A stretch of 27,368 bases of DNA from CAZSWR01 sp964610885 (GCA_964610885.1 CAZSWR010000047.1:1-27368), one strand, 5' to 3'; counted from the stretch's first letter, positions 16,085-27,306 are shown. Made by a program: numbers and translations. Notes: generated by a model not told the origin, from the letters alone.

Positions 16085-16915
16085 TCAATCTTTCTGCTTA
16101 TCGGATTCGGGCAGGCAGACTGGTTCGGATCCGATAAGTGTGCGGAAGCCGGCCGGAGTGATGCCGATAACATTTTTAAAATCCTTATTGAAGTGCGGCT
16201 GATCGAAAAATCCCGAATCGATGGCAATCTCCGTAAGGCTCAGCCGACTGCGGGTGCGCATCAGTCCGATGGCAAATTTCAGCCTCTCGATTTTCAAAAA
16301 CTCCTTGGGCGTCAGCCCGATATGCGTCTGGAACATCCTGTCCAAAGTTCGGAACGATACGCAGGCCTCGCGAGCCATTTGCTCCACCGTAGCCGAAAAG
16401 CAGCATCGCGATGCAAAAGCGGTGGAATGGATTAATGGCTTCAACCGAAGTGTTTGCTGCCACATAATACTACTACGAAGATAATTTTCAATTATCTCGA
16501 CTCTTTCCTCAAAGCTGGCAGCATTTCCGATATTATCGCGCAGTTCATTTGCCCGATTGCCAATAACATTCTCGAGGGACGCGCTCGCATCCCGAAATAG
16601 CGAGAATTTGTCCCGAATGAAAGCAGATGCGCCGGCGGGCGTGAACGTGGCGACGAACGCACCAATTTCTTCGTGGGGCCTGACGAAGGCAGAAATTGTC
16701 TTTTGGCCGCAGAGCATCGCAGGCATTTGGCTTTCCTGTTGGCGGCCCTCAGTGCGCGAAAGGAAGGGTCGGCCGTAGTGAAACATTATTTCCGTGCAGG
16801 CCGTTGGGTAGATTAATTGCTCCGAAAGGTCGGTCTCGGCGGCCGATTCCAGCTGCCAATACCGGACAACGTAGTCCTTCAATTCGCTGCTGGGATTGCT
16901 TATCCGTATATTCAT
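16085..16915 (-). CDS. AraC-family transcriptional regulator
   Basis: A 276-aa regulator. The N-terminal part (1-150) resembles the small ligand or effector domain seen in AraC-like proteins that begin near YVVRYWQLES and carry IYPTACTEIMFHYG and FTPAGASAF. The C-terminal part (about 165-260) has two helix-turn-helix units: VEQMAREACVSFRTLDRMF followed by GLTPKEFLKIERLKFAI, and LSLTEIAIDSGFFDQPHFN followed by FKNVIGITPAGFR. The ligand is unknown and there is no adjacent operon that would reveal a target. It converges with the rel-like gene (89-bp gap) and faces a long repeat-bearing gap upstream. The family call is secure; the regulated genes are not visible. Confidence 0.92.
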   Translation of the reverse strand: MNIRISNPSSELKDYVVRYWQLESAAETDLSEQLIYPTACTEIMFHYGRPFLSRTEGRQQESQMPAMLCGQKTISAFVRPHEEIGAFVATFTPAGASAFIRDKFSLFRDASASLENVIGNRANELRDNIGNAASFEERVEIIENYLRSSIMWQQTLRLKPLIHSTAFASRCCFSATVEQMAREACVSFRTLDRMFQTHIGLTPKEFLKIERLKFAIGLMRTRSRLSLTEIAIDSGFFDQPHFNKDFKNVIGITPAGFRTLIGSEPVCLPESDKQKD

Positions 16916-17085
16916 AAGACACCAACCATTTCGACAACCAACAAATTAGTGTATTTTCATGACAATTCGGGGATAATTTGCACCGCCGAATTATCATTGA
17001 ATCACAAAATTACATTTATTTCGGGACAAATAATTGTAAAAATCGGACAGTATACTCAGAGCAAGGCGATTCATAATTTATAGAC

Positions 17086-17110
17086 GTGCCACACTTCCGA
17101 AGTGTGGCAC
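17086..17110. repeat. Perfect 25-bp hairpin palindrome
   Basis: Arms GTGCCACACTTC (17086-17097) and GAAGTGTGGCAC (17099-17110) flank a single central C. No U-run follows, so it is not an obvious terminator. Its perfection suggests a dispersed palindromic (REP-like) element. Confidence 0.8.
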
Positions 17111-17140
17111 ATCTTTGAATCAAGCATCACGCCAATCGTT

Positions 17141-17168
17141 GTAGGGGCACTGCACGCCGTGCCCTTAC
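17141..17168. repeat. REP-like palindrome, GTAGGGGCAC type
   Basis: GTAGGGGCAC (17141-17150) pairs with GTGCCCTTAC (17159-17168) with one mismatch around an 8-nt centre. It is a degenerate relative, in the opposite orientation, of the element at 17428. Confidence 0.75.
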
Positions 17169-17427
17169 GATCTCGATAACATCAAATAACCTTATAAACA
17201 CTCCCAAACCTTAGTAGCCCGGAGATTCCAAACCACGAAAAAAAACTTTCCTACCTTATTCAAATTTTGAAGAGTAAGGTAAGAAGGTTCGTTGTAAATA
17301 GAATTGCTTGCGCTATTAAGGTCGTTTCAGATGATAAGGTTTATTGTGTCGTAAATATAATTAGATGTAAAACAACATAAATCGATGAATTGAATTGTAT
17401 TACTTTTTTAGGCGGATGATAGAAAAA

Positions 17428-17451
17428 GGGCACGGCATGCCGTGCCCCTAC
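17428..17451. repeat. REP-like perfect palindrome with CTAC tail
   Basis: GGGCACGGCATGCCGTGCCC (17428-17447) is a perfect 20-bp palindrome followed by CTAC. Together with the elements at 17141 and 17544 it forms a small family sharing a GTAGGGGC end. Confidence 0.8.
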
Positions 17452-17513
17452 AACAAAAGCGTTACGAATCAATCACCAAAATCAGACGAATTATAAAAAT
17501 CACAGTTCAGACA

Positions 17514-17541
17514 ATCAGCTTATCAGCTTATCAGCTTATCA
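17514..17541. repeat. 8-bp tandem repeat
   Basis: ATCAGCTT occurs three times in tandem (17514-17537) followed by a partial ATCA. It is directly preceded by ACAGTTCAGACAATCA (17502-17517), a 16-mer also present at 13943-13958. Confidence 0.85.
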
Positions 17542-17543
17542 AC

Positions 17544-17568
17544 GGGCGGGTTACGAACCCGCCCCTAC
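17544..17568. repeat. REP-like palindrome just after miaB
   Basis: GGGCGGGTT-acg-AACCCGCCC (17544-17564) followed by CTAC. It has 9-bp perfect arms and begins 10 bp past the miaB stop on the miaB transcript. It may act as a transcript-end structure, but there is no U-run. Confidence 0.75.
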
Positions 17569-17574
17569 ATTATT

Positions 17575-18888
17575 TTACTCAATCTCGCCGAATAGGGTGG
17601 CGGCTGTGCTGCGCAGTATTCGCACGTTCGCGAACTCCCCAGGGGCCACCTTGCCGTCCGCGTTGGGAAAGATCACGAGTTTGTTTGTGTCGGTCCGACC
17701 TTGAGAGTCTTCTTTGCGGCGTTTGCTTTCGCCCTCCACCAATACCTTATGCAACCTTCCGGCTTCCCCTTTGTTGATATCCTTCGATATACTTTGTTGA
17801 AGGTCTATTATTTCATTCAATCGGCGTATTTTTTCTTCTTCGTGGACGTCGTCCGGCATATTCCATGCCTTTGTGCCCTCGCGGGGCGAATATCGGAACA
17901 TATATGCCCCATCGTAACGCACTTGCTCAAGTATTTCGAGTGTGCGGCTGTGGTCGTCGAGAGTTTCTCCGGGGAATCCGGCAATGATGTCGGTCGAAAG
18001 GGCGACGCCGGGCATTGACTCGCGTATCTTCTTGATCCTTCCTAAGTAATGCTCAGCTGTGTATCCACGGTTCATCATCGAAAGCACCCGGTCCGAACCG
18101 GACTGCACGGGCAGATGTATGTATTTGCAAATATTGTCGAAGCGAGCCATGATCTCGATCAGCTTGTCGCTCATGTCACGCGGGTGCGAGGTTACGTAGC
18201 GAATCCACATTTCGGGTACGGCAGCAGCGGTTTGGGCAAGCAAGTCGGCAAAATCAGCGCCTGTGGTTTCGTCGCGGTAGCTATTCACGTTTTGACCGAG
18301 CATTGTAACCTCTCGGTAACCGTCTTTGGCCAATTTTTCAATTTCCTTGATAAGCGACCCGGCCGGCCGTGAGCGTTCGCGGCCGCGAGTGTAGGGCACG
18401 ACGCAATACGAGCAAAAATTATTACATCCGCGCATGACAGCTATCCAGGCCGAGCGTCCTTCCGTGCGGAGCGGCTCGATATCGTCGTATGTTTCGGCAG
18501 TGATAAGCCGCACAGCAATACCCTTTTCGCCCTTATCGGTCTTTGCGAATATTTCCGGGAGCCGCCTGTATTCGTCCGGCCCAACCACCAGATCGACAAT
18601 GTCGCGCTGCTCGAAAATCGTCTCGCGCATCCTTTCGGCCATGCACCCGAGCAATCCAACCTTCAAATTCCGATTTTTCTTTTTGTAGCGTTTGAAGTGG
18701 GTCAGCTTCTCGAGAATTTTTCTTTCAGCATTATCCCGGACGGAACATGTGTTCATCAGAATGTAGTCGGCACCTTCGGCGGTTTCGGTCATTTCGTAGC
18801 CGGCGGCCACGAGGACCGAGCGAACAATTTCCGTGTCGCCGAGGTTCATCTGGCATCCGTAAGTTTCTATATATACTTTCTGTGACAT
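17575..18888 (-). CDS. miaB: tRNA-2-methylthio-N6-dimethylallyladenosine synthase MiaB
   Basis: Radical-SAM methylthiotransferase that converts i6A37 to ms2i6A37 in tRNAs reading UNN codons. The N-terminal MTTase domain has cluster ligands C12 (ETYGCQMN), C48 (MNTCSVRDNAE) and C82 (LLGCMAER). The radical-SAM domain has C155-x3-C159-x2-C162 (GCNNFCSYCVVPYTRGRE). The C-terminal TRAM domain starts near KVLVEGESKR and ends NVRILRSTAATLFGEIE. YGCQMN, SGSDRVLSMMNRGYT and DIIAGFPGET favour MiaB over MtaB or RimO. Length (437 aa) is normal. I chose ATG 18888 (MSQKVYIETYG), which fits family N-termini and has GGGA upstream; an ATG at 18906 in frame adds 6 residues. It stands alone, with no operon partner at close spacing. 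Confidence 0.96.
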   Translation of the reverse strand: MSQKVYIETYGCQMNLGDTEIVRSVLVAAGYEMTETAEGADYILMNTCSVRDNAERKILEKLTHFKRYKKKNRNLKVGLLGCMAERMRETIFEQRDIVDLVVGPDEYRRLPEIFAKTDKGEKGIAVRLITAETYDDIEPLRTEGRSAWIAVMRGCNNFCSYCVVPYTRGRERSRPAGSLIKEIEKLAKDGYREVTMLGQNVNSYRDETTGADFADLLAQTAAAVPEMWIRYVTSHPRDMSDKLIEIMARFDNICKYIHLPVQSGSDRVLSMMNRGYTAEHYLGRIKKIRESMPGVALSTDIIAGFPGETLDDHSRTLEILEQVRYDGAYMFRYSPREGTKAWNMPDDVHEEEKIRRLNEIIDLQQSISKDINKGEAGRLHKVLVEGESKRRKEDSQGRTDTNKLVIFPNADGKVAPGEFANVRILRSTAATLFGEIE

Positions 18889-19055
18889 TTTAATCCCATT
18901 TTTCATTTGATTATTTCAATACTTCGGCAAACAGCCCTCTGCTTGCGTATTTCGCGATTTTTGTTTTAGCCCACATTCAGCGTCGTCTCGGCCCGAATAA
19001 ATACGATATGGAGCAATTATGAAAGCAGATTTTTTCGGATCGAGTTCCAAATAAA

Positions 19056-20213
19056 TTAGAATTTAACATTCCCCAACTGGAACTGGAACGGATAGAGCAA
19101 TCGGAACTGAGTTTTATGCGTACCGATCTCGAGCGAAGGCGATGGCAGCTTGAACATATTCAAAGACTGGCGCAACCAATTCCACCATGGCGGACCGTCC
19201 GGCAGAATTTTTGACAAGTTGTAATCGAGAGAAATAATAATTTTCTTATTGCCCCACGCCCAACGCCCGTCAGGTTCGGATATGCGCGGGTCGCAATTCG
19301 AGCAGTATTCGTTTGGTGTGCAAAGGCTATAAACGGCGTAACCGACGCTGAGTTCGAGCCAAGGCAACCAGTATTTTTTCCATTTCTCGGGAAGCATATT
19401 GTAAACATTTATACTCATATAGAATGACTGCGCGCTGTAATCGTCGATAAAACTTTCCGCCCCGACTCGATTCATTTCGCCATGCCACGACGGCTTGACG
19501 TACATAAATTTCGGAGAGAAATTCTGAAGGAAGGGAATATAGTGCTGGGCCACAAAGAAACTCGCGCCCGCAAGGTCTGCATAGAAATCCGAAGGAGAAA
19601 AGCCGAATCCGACGCTATACCCATCGAGAATTTCGACGTAACCGGTGTAGGCAAGCCCGAGGCCGGCGCCCCAAACCGCTGCGGCATCGTAGCTTAGGCC
19701 GCTCGCCATAAGCGCTTCGCAGAAGATATAGCTTGGCAGGTAGGTACCGAAAAAGTGTCCGGCTTTGTCTAAATACATTGTATATTGCGCGTCTTCGGCA
19801 ACGTTGAATGGGCCGGTCTTTTTCCAAATTGTGTTTTGCTGCATTTCGTGTTGCACAATAAAAATGCCCGTATAAATCCCACCGATAATTCCGGCCGTTA
19901 GCGGCTTGATGTGCGTGTCTTCGTACGGCAACGAACCATCGATTGTGAACCTACGATTGTCGGCATACATGAACTTCGATTGCGGCACCCTGGGAAAATC
20001 TTTAGTCGTTGGGGTTGCTCGCGAAGTATCTGCGAGCTTGGCCGTGTCGGCTTTAAGGGCTATGACGGAGTTTATCTTCGTTGTGTCCGCGGCCGAAAAT
20101 GCATTTTGATAGGGTAGGAGTGAAGAGAAAGACAAAAGAAATGCAATACTTATTATTCCGAATTTCTTATTTGGTCTGTTGCTTAATAACTTAATTTTCA
20201 ATTGATTAGCCAT
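19056..20213 (-). CDS. DUF2279 family envelope protein
   Basis: Protein of unknown function (385 aa from ATG 20213; an in-frame TTG at 20240 would add 9 residues). A basic N-terminus and the hydrophobic segment FGIISIAFLLSFSSLLPY, followed by NAFSA, look like a Sec signal peptide. No lipobox Cys is seen. The middle part has the family signature: DKAGHFFGTYLPSY, GAGLGLAYTGYVEILDGYS, then GFGFSPSDFYADLAGASFFV and FLQNFSPKFMY. The C-terminal half is rich in aromatic residues and alternating strands, consistent with an envelope or outer-membrane-associated protein. DUF2279 is widespread in Bacteroidota and relatives; its function is not known to me. It is divergent from the rodZ-like gene (143-bp gap to its start), so the two may share a promoter region. 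Confidence 0.82.
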   Translation of the reverse strand: MANQLKIKLLSNRPNKKFGIISIAFLLSFSSLLPYQNAFSAADTTKINSVIALKADTAKLADTSRATPTTKDFPRVPQSKFMYADNRRFTIDGSLPYEDTHIKPLTAGIIGGIYTGIFIVQHEMQQNTIWKKTGPFNVAEDAQYTMYLDKAGHFFGTYLPSYIFCEALMASGLSYDAAAVWGAGLGLAYTGYVEILDGYSVGFGFSPSDFYADLAGASFFVAQHYIPFLQNFSPKFMYVKPSWHGEMNRVGAESFIDDYSAQSFYMSINVYNMLPEKWKKYWLPWLELSVGYAVYSLCTPNEYCSNCDPRISEPDGRWAWGNKKIIISLDYNLSKILPDGPPWWNWLRQSLNMFKLPSPSLEIGTHKTQFRLLYPFQFQLGNVKF

Positions 20214-20356
20214 TTCAAATATTTGTTTGAATCGAGCCAAGATATGGCACTGTTTTTGTAAGTATATATTTCAACGAGTTGGGAATAAACGAGTTAATAA
20301 GTCACGAATTCCCAACTACAAAAATAAGTCTAATAATTGGATTATTTAGGAAAAAA

Positions 20357-21448
20357 ATGGCGTCCGTCGGCACACAATTGAAACAGGCAAGAGAGCGGCT
20401 AAATCTATCGGTCGATGAAGCGGCCGAAAAACTTCGCTCGTCAGCTAAAATCATTAAATCAATCGAGAACGACAATTTCGGATTCCTCGAACCGGTTTAC
20501 GCTAAGATGTTCGTTAAGTCTTACGCTTCACTTCTGAAGATCTACAACAACAGATTCCGCGACGAATTGGACGAAGTTTTCAAATCCCATGTGGCGCCTC
20601 CGAAGGCGGTCTATTTGGTCGAAGAATACGAAAAAGAACTCAAAGAAGCGCAAGACACAAAACATCGCAAACCCAGAAATCCCATAGACATGGACTCGGC
20701 CGAGAAACCAGTCGCAAAAGCTGAGAAGCCGCCCAAACCAGCTCCAATGGTGAGCCAAGAATACACCAATCCAGACGTTGAGCACTCGGAGGGCTACCAG
20801 AAACCGAAAAAGTTCAATGATGAAATATTCAAATCCAAAAAGAAACTTCAATTTTCCGATATCAATATCACGAATATAATAATTTACGCACTAATTCTGG
20901 TTGGTGTCTGCTTCATTCTCTATTTTTCACTTTTCAATAGTTCCACCCCGACGCCGACAAACACCAATACCACTCAGCAGATTGCGCCCGAGCCCCCGGC
21001 GGCAGAGAAGCCAATCACGAATTACTACGAGAAAAAAGACAGCCTCGTGCTCGAGCTTGTTGGAAAGGATACTTCTTGGATACGCATCGCGCCCGATGGC
21101 AAGAAACCCGAATCGTTTACGCTCCGGTCGAAAGATAAAAAGACATTCAGAGCGAACGAATTCTTCGAGATTACCGTGGGTAAGGTCGGAGCAGTGGATA
21201 TTTTCCGAAATGGAAAACTACTGCCCCCGTTCGGACGTATCGGCAACCCGGTATCGAATGTGAAAATCACAAAAGACAACGAACCAAAAGCGCAATACTC
21301 GCCCTCGCCCGAATCCAGCTCGACCAAAGATAGACCAGAAAAGCGAAGAGAAGGCGATTCAACAAGGAAGAAATCAAAGAAAAAATCTCCATCCAAGCAG
21401 GAAGCTCCCGTTTATCAGCTAACGCCATCAAAGCCAGGTGTAAGATAA
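20357..21448 (+). CDS. RodZ-like helix-turn-helix membrane protein
   Basis: A 363-aa bitopic protein of the RodZ type, which in other bacteria links MreB to the membrane and cell-wall machinery. An N-terminal HTH_25-type domain (about 1-65) carries VGTQLKQARERLNLSVDEAAEKL, then IKSIENDNF and YAKMFVKSYASLL. A charged, Pro/Lys-rich cytoplasmic linker (80-168) precedes one membrane helix (about 172-192). A Thr/Pro-rich stalk leads to a periplasmic DUF4115-like beta domain (228-306, with LELVGKDTSWIRI and GKVGAVDIFRNGK). A strongly basic low-complexity tail (about 320-355) is unusual. The ATG at 20357 with AGGAAA upstream is preferred over a TTG 78 bp earlier, whose extra 26 residues do not fit the family. 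It is single, not next to mreB. Confidence 0.88.
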   Translation: MASVGTQLKQARERLNLSVDEAAEKLRSSAKIIKSIENDNFGFLEPVYAKMFVKSYASLLKIYNNRFRDELDEVFKSHVAPPKAVYLVEEYEKELKEAQDTKHRKPRNPIDMDSAEKPVAKAEKPPKPAPMVSQEYTNPDVEHSEGYQKPKKFNDEIFKSKKKLQFSDINITNIIIYALILVGVCFILYFSLFNSSTPTPTNTNTTQQIAPEPPAAEKPITNYYEKKDSLVLELVGKDTSWIRIAPDGKKPESFTLRSKDKKTFRANEFFEITVGKVGAVDIFRNGKLLPPFGRIGNPVSNVKITKDNEPKAQYSPSPESSSTKDRPEKRREGDSTRKKSKKKSPSKQEAPVYQLTPSKPGVR

Positions 21449-21485
21449 TTGCCTACCTGCTCTTTATTTTGAATGATATATATAT

Positions 21486-21526
21486 AACAAAAGGAAAGAT
21501 GATATGTTCATTTTTCCTTTTTTGTT
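21486..21526 (+). terminator. Possible terminator after the rodZ-like gene
   Basis: AACAAAAGGAAA (21486-21497) can pair with TTTCC-TTTTTT-GTT (21513-21526), leaving two extra T bases. The stem is A/T-rich and the 3' arm is T-rich. It lies 38 bp after the stop codon. Weak by GC content. Confidence 0.45.
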
Positions 21527-21711
21527 AAATATGCTTATCGCAATTGAGTTGATTGTTGACTTGTCGCTCTTATGTGAAAGAGTTTTATCTTTTGTGGATG
21601 TGAATTAGTCGCGTATTGATGATTCTTTTTCAGTGCCATTCCAGCTAAGGCGGGCATCTCCTCTTGAATAAATCAAAACTTTTGTTCATTAATCTTCTGA
21701 AGATCAAAAGC

Positions 21712-21846
21712 GGGGCTGTCTTAAAAGCCCGAAAAACTGTTTTTTTGTCATATTGAACGAAGTGAAATATCCATATTTAGCATTGACTTATGAATGACTA
21801 TGGATTCTTCACTTCGCTTGAGAAAGACCCTTTTGAGACAGTCCCC
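21712..21846. repeat. 135-bp palindromic element with terminal inverted repeats
   Basis: GGGGCTGTCTTAAAAG (21712-21727) is an imperfect inverted copy of CTTTTGAGACAGTCCCC (21830-21846). Further in, TTGAACGAAGTGAA (21753-21766) mirrors TTCACTTCGCTTGAG (21808-21822). The whole element can fold as one long imperfect hairpin. It encodes nothing and resembles a MITE or intergenic palindromic repeat. It lies between two convergent genes, rodZ-like and murG. The rest of the 442-bp gap is otherwise plain A/T-rich DNA. Confidence 0.8.
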
Positions 21847-21890
21847 TACATTACATCAATACTTTTAAATAATTGACTGCCAGTCACCAC

Positions 21891-22991
21891 TTATTTTCTT
21901 CCAATTCGCTCTAGTATTTCTTTCGCTACGTCCATCGACGCATTTGGGCGAGCAAAGGACTGCGCCACTCTGCCCATTCTTTCCAATTCCGATTCGCTCG
22001 AAAGCAACTTGCCCACCTCGATCGGGAATCTGTCGAGAATTTCCGAATTGTCGATCATAATCGTTGCATTCTTTTCAACCAAAGCTTTTGCGTTTTCTGC
22101 TTGTTCATTATTGGAAGCGGAAGGAAGTGGCACCAAAATGCTTGGTTTGCCGAGCAAACAAATCTCGGAAACGCTAGTTGCGCCGGATCTGGAAACAACT
22201 AAATCCGCTGCATTATAAGGAGTTGCCATATCTTCAATGAATTTCGAGATGATAACATTTTTCTTCTCTGCACCATTGTATTCGTAATTCTTTCCTGTTT
22301 GCCAAATCAGCTGGATTGAATCGTCGAGTGCGTTTTCCACAAAGTTTTCCACAGCCTTGTTGATAGCCAAAGCACCAAGGCTGCCGCCAAATACGAATAT
22401 TGTTTTCTTGTTTGGATCGAGATTCAACTTCTTTCGAGCTTCTTCCTTCGATTGAACATGGTCGAATTGGTCTCTCATAGGATTTCCGAAGCAACGAATC
22501 TTCTTTTTCTCTTCGTCCGAGAAGAATGATTGAGACTTTTCGAAGGAAGTAATTATCGAATCAGCCTTTGCCGATAAAAGTTTAATGGTTTTCCCGGGAT
22601 TGACATTCGATTCCATCAGGAAGAGGGGAGTATTTGTCTTGACTGCGCTCAGTCCGGCGGGGTAGCTGAGGTATGCCCCCGCGCAGAGGACAGCCGAGAT
22701 ATTATTACTTTGAATAATTTTCTTGCAAGTGGAGACAGACTGGAGAATCTTGAATGGAAGGCTAATTGTTTTGAGCGAAAAGAGGCCGGAGAAACCAACG
22801 ACCGAAAGCGGCACGAATTTGTAGCCGAGTTTCGGGACTATATTGGCTTCGAGGCGTTCGGGATTACCTACGAAAACAGGTTCGATGTTGTTATCTGTAA
22901 TATTTTGAAGAGCTTCGACGACAGCGAGAGCCGGAAAAAGGTGGCCGCCTGTGCCGCCAGCTGCAACGAGTATAGATATTTTGTTCATCAT
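21891..22991 (-). CDS. murG: MurG: UDP-GlcNAc:lipid I N-acetylglucosaminyltransferase
   Basis: Peripheral membrane GT-B glycosyltransferase that adds GlcNAc to lipid I to make lipid II for peptidoglycan. It shows the N-terminal loop GGTGGH (about 13-18), the acceptor-side GAYLSYPAGLSA and ESNVNPGK, and the donor-side GGSLGALAIN. It also shows VVSRSGATSVSEICLLGKPSILVPLP followed by SNNEQAENAKAL, the UDP-GlcNAc site. Length 366 aa is typical. The start is ATG 22991, with another ATG directly after; an in-frame TTG at 23009 is less likely. No clear ribosome site. Unlike the usual dcw cluster position next to ftsW and murC, it stands alone here. Codon use is more A/T-rich than in the hydrogenase genes. 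Confidence 0.95.
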   Translation of the reverse strand: MMNKISILVAAGGTGGHLFPALAVVEALQNITDNNIEPVFVGNPERLEANIVPKLGYKFVPLSVVGFSGLFSLKTISLPFKILQSVSTCKKIIQSNNISAVLCAGAYLSYPAGLSAVKTNTPLFLMESNVNPGKTIKLLSAKADSIITSFEKSQSFFSDEEKKKIRCFGNPMRDQFDHVQSKEEARKKLNLDPNKKTIFVFGGSLGALAINKAVENFVENALDDSIQLIWQTGKNYEYNGAEKKNVIISKFIEDMATPYNAADLVVSRSGATSVSEICLLGKPSILVPLPSASNNEQAENAKALVEKNATIMIDNSEILDRFPIEVGKLLSSESELERMGRVAQSFARPNASMDVAKEILERIGRK

Positions 22992-23193
22992 TATACCAGT
23001 TAAAAACAATAATATATAATTAACTTTGAATTATTGACGTACACTAATGTCAAAGATTTGATTAATCAAAAATAATTCGAGTATTGGTATTTTATTCTAA
23101 CTTTGATATTTGGACTTCAGAAAGTGAAAGAAGGAAATAATGGAGGAAGGTAAACTAAGGCTTAACGAAATCGAGAATACTCAAATCACACGA

Positions 23194-23919
23194 TTAGAGT
23201 TTTACACCTATAAGAGAAACTACTCCCTTATCAACTTTATCCAGAGTAATTTCAAATCCTGAATCTTTAAGAATCTCGATACCAATTTCCTTCGAGATTT
23301 TCGTTTTAAAATAAGAACTTACTTTTTGAATCCATTTCCCATTTTGTAATTCGTTGAGCAGGTCAGTAACTCTTACTTTTTCATCAAAGTATTCCAAGAA
23401 ACATGTAAGTATTCTATTTTGATCGCTTTTAACAGGTATAAATCTTTGATCGCCTTCCAATGGTACTGAGTAATCACGGAAGATTAAGATTAGTTTTCCT
23501 TGTGGTTTCAAAATATTGCATGAATCTATGACCAATTCCCTTATTTCATCGACGGATTCCAAGTGGGGGAGAGTGTCGCCGCAGCATACTATCAGATCTG
23601 GATTCACTTTTGCTAAACTTTTCAGCGTTCGTATATCCTCTTGAACAATCTCAATTGGATATGATCCTATTCTTGCTCGAAGTTCATTTAGGAGATGAGC
23701 ATTAAAATCTACAGAAAGAACGCGAAAGCCTAATTGTGCCAGGGCAATTGATTGGATTCCATGTCCGGCGCCCAAATCAATTGCAAAACCGTTACTACTT
23801 GATTCGATTTTATTATCGATACAGAATTGTTTGAATGAATTCATATTCGTATCGAAGTCTCCGGCGAGCCAGGAATAGAAGTCGCCCAAGTGATTATCAT
23901 AATGTTGTTTAACTATCAT
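23194..23919 (-). CDS. Class I SAM-dependent methyltransferase
   Basis: A 241-aa soluble enzyme with a Rossmann-type SAM fold. Motif I is AIDLGAGHGIQS (46-57), followed by the acidic end of strand 2 in RVLSVDFN (66-73). EDIRTLK (94-100) and LIVCCGDTLPHLES (109-122) correspond to motifs II and III, and NILKPQGKLILIFRDYS to the motif before the C-terminal sheet. The substrate cannot be told from the sequence; it lacks the signatures of UbiE, rRNA or protein methyltransferases known to me. It lies 202 bp upstream of murG on the same strand, with no obvious link. Its A/T-rich codons differ from the hydrogenase genes, and acquisition by transfer is possible. The rRNA terminator lies 58 bp upstream. 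Confidence 0.88.
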   Translation of the reverse strand: MIVKQHYDNHLGDFYSWLAGDFDTNMNSFKQFCIDNKIESSSNGFAIDLGAGHGIQSIALAQLGFRVLSVDFNAHLLNELRARIGSYPIEIVQEDIRTLKSLAKVNPDLIVCCGDTLPHLESVDEIRELVIDSCNILKPQGKLILIFRDYSVPLEGDQRFIPVKSDQNRILTCFLEYFDEKVRVTDLLNELQNGKWIQKVSSYFKTKISKEIGIEILKDSGFEITLDKVDKGVVSLIGVKL

Positions 23920-23976
23920 ATCGCAACATATCAGAAGTTGTACTGATTATACTTTAGCAATGGTCTATATACAACG

Positions 23977-24010
23977 CCAAAAGCCCTTTAGCGAACTAAA
24001 GGGCTTTTGG
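23977..24010 (-). terminator. rrn: Intrinsic terminator of the rRNA operon
   Basis: Perfect 15-bp arms CCAAAAGCCCTTTAG (23977-23991) and CTAAAGGGCTTTTGG (23996-24010) with a 4-nt CGAA loop, 11 nt past the end of 5S on the minus strand. It is perfectly symmetric, so it may also stop transcription from the other side. Confidence 0.9.
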
Positions 24011-24021
24011 TCTAAAGAAGA

Positions 24022-24139
<118 letters not shown>

Positions 24140-24142
24140 AAT

Positions 24143-24223
24143 AAAATTTTAAGTGAATGGAAGGAAATATCATTTCTTCTCATATAACTAAGTCATGAAG
24201 AAGTGTGTGGTTGTATATCAACC
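24143..24223 (-). other. 3' half of the 23S processing stem (23S-5S spacer)
   Basis: This spacer is complementary to 27065-27175 upstream of 23S. GGAAGGAAATATCA (24159-24172) matches 27128-27141 perfectly. The block 24181-24210 pairs with 27080-27111 with two small internal loops. 24213-24223 pairs with 27065-27075 with one mismatch, and 24143-24157 with 27162-27175 with one bulge. It is the expected RNase III type stem, but it is very long. Confidence 0.85.
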
Positions 24224-24235
24224 TAAAAATATATA

Positions 24236-27053
<2,818 letters not shown>

Positions 27054-27064
27054 TTATATTATTG

Positions 27065-27175
27065 GGTTGTTATACTTCTCCACACGAGCTTCTTCATGAC
27101 TCGGTTATATGGAAAAATTATGATTACTGATATTTCCTTCCAAAACAATACATTTATTGTTTTCACTTAAATTTT
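27065..27175 (-). other. 5' half of the 23S processing stem (tRNA-Ala-23S spacer)
   Basis: Partner of 24143-24223. Between the paired blocks it carries one extra local hairpin, AAACAATA-catt-TATTGTTT (27142-27161), that has no counterpart on the other side and would branch from the stem. Confidence 0.82.
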
Positions 27176-27195
27176 CAAAGTTCTTCTTTTCAGAG

Positions 27196-27268
27196 TGGAC
27201 CCTAGCGGGATCGAACCGCTAACCTCCAGAATGCAAATCTGGCGCTCTCCCAATTGAGCTAAGGGCCC
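27196..27268 (-). tRNA. tRNA-Ala (anticodon TGC)
   Basis: A 73-nt cloverleaf on the minus strand: acceptor GGGCCCU paired with AGGGUCC (one G-U), D arm AGCUC-AAUUGGGA-GAGC, anticodon stem CCAGA-UUUGCAU-UCUGG giving UGC, and T arm AGCGG-UUCGAUC-CCGCU. Discriminator is A; CCA is not encoded (CUC follows). It lies in the 16S-23S spacer, as is usual. Confidence 0.97.
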
Positions 27269-27306
27269 CGATTGTCTCGGCTGTGATTGCCTGATAGACT
27301 GTTGTG

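Larger units (their letters stand above)
16916..17574. other. Gene-free region between araC-like gene and miaB
   Basis: No coding sequence is supported on either strand. The first 170 bp are A/T-rich and should hold the araC-like gene's promoter. The rest contains the four palindromes and the 8-bp tandem repeat listed separately, separated by plain A/T-rich DNA (17200-17420) in which I see nothing. Confidence 0.6.
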
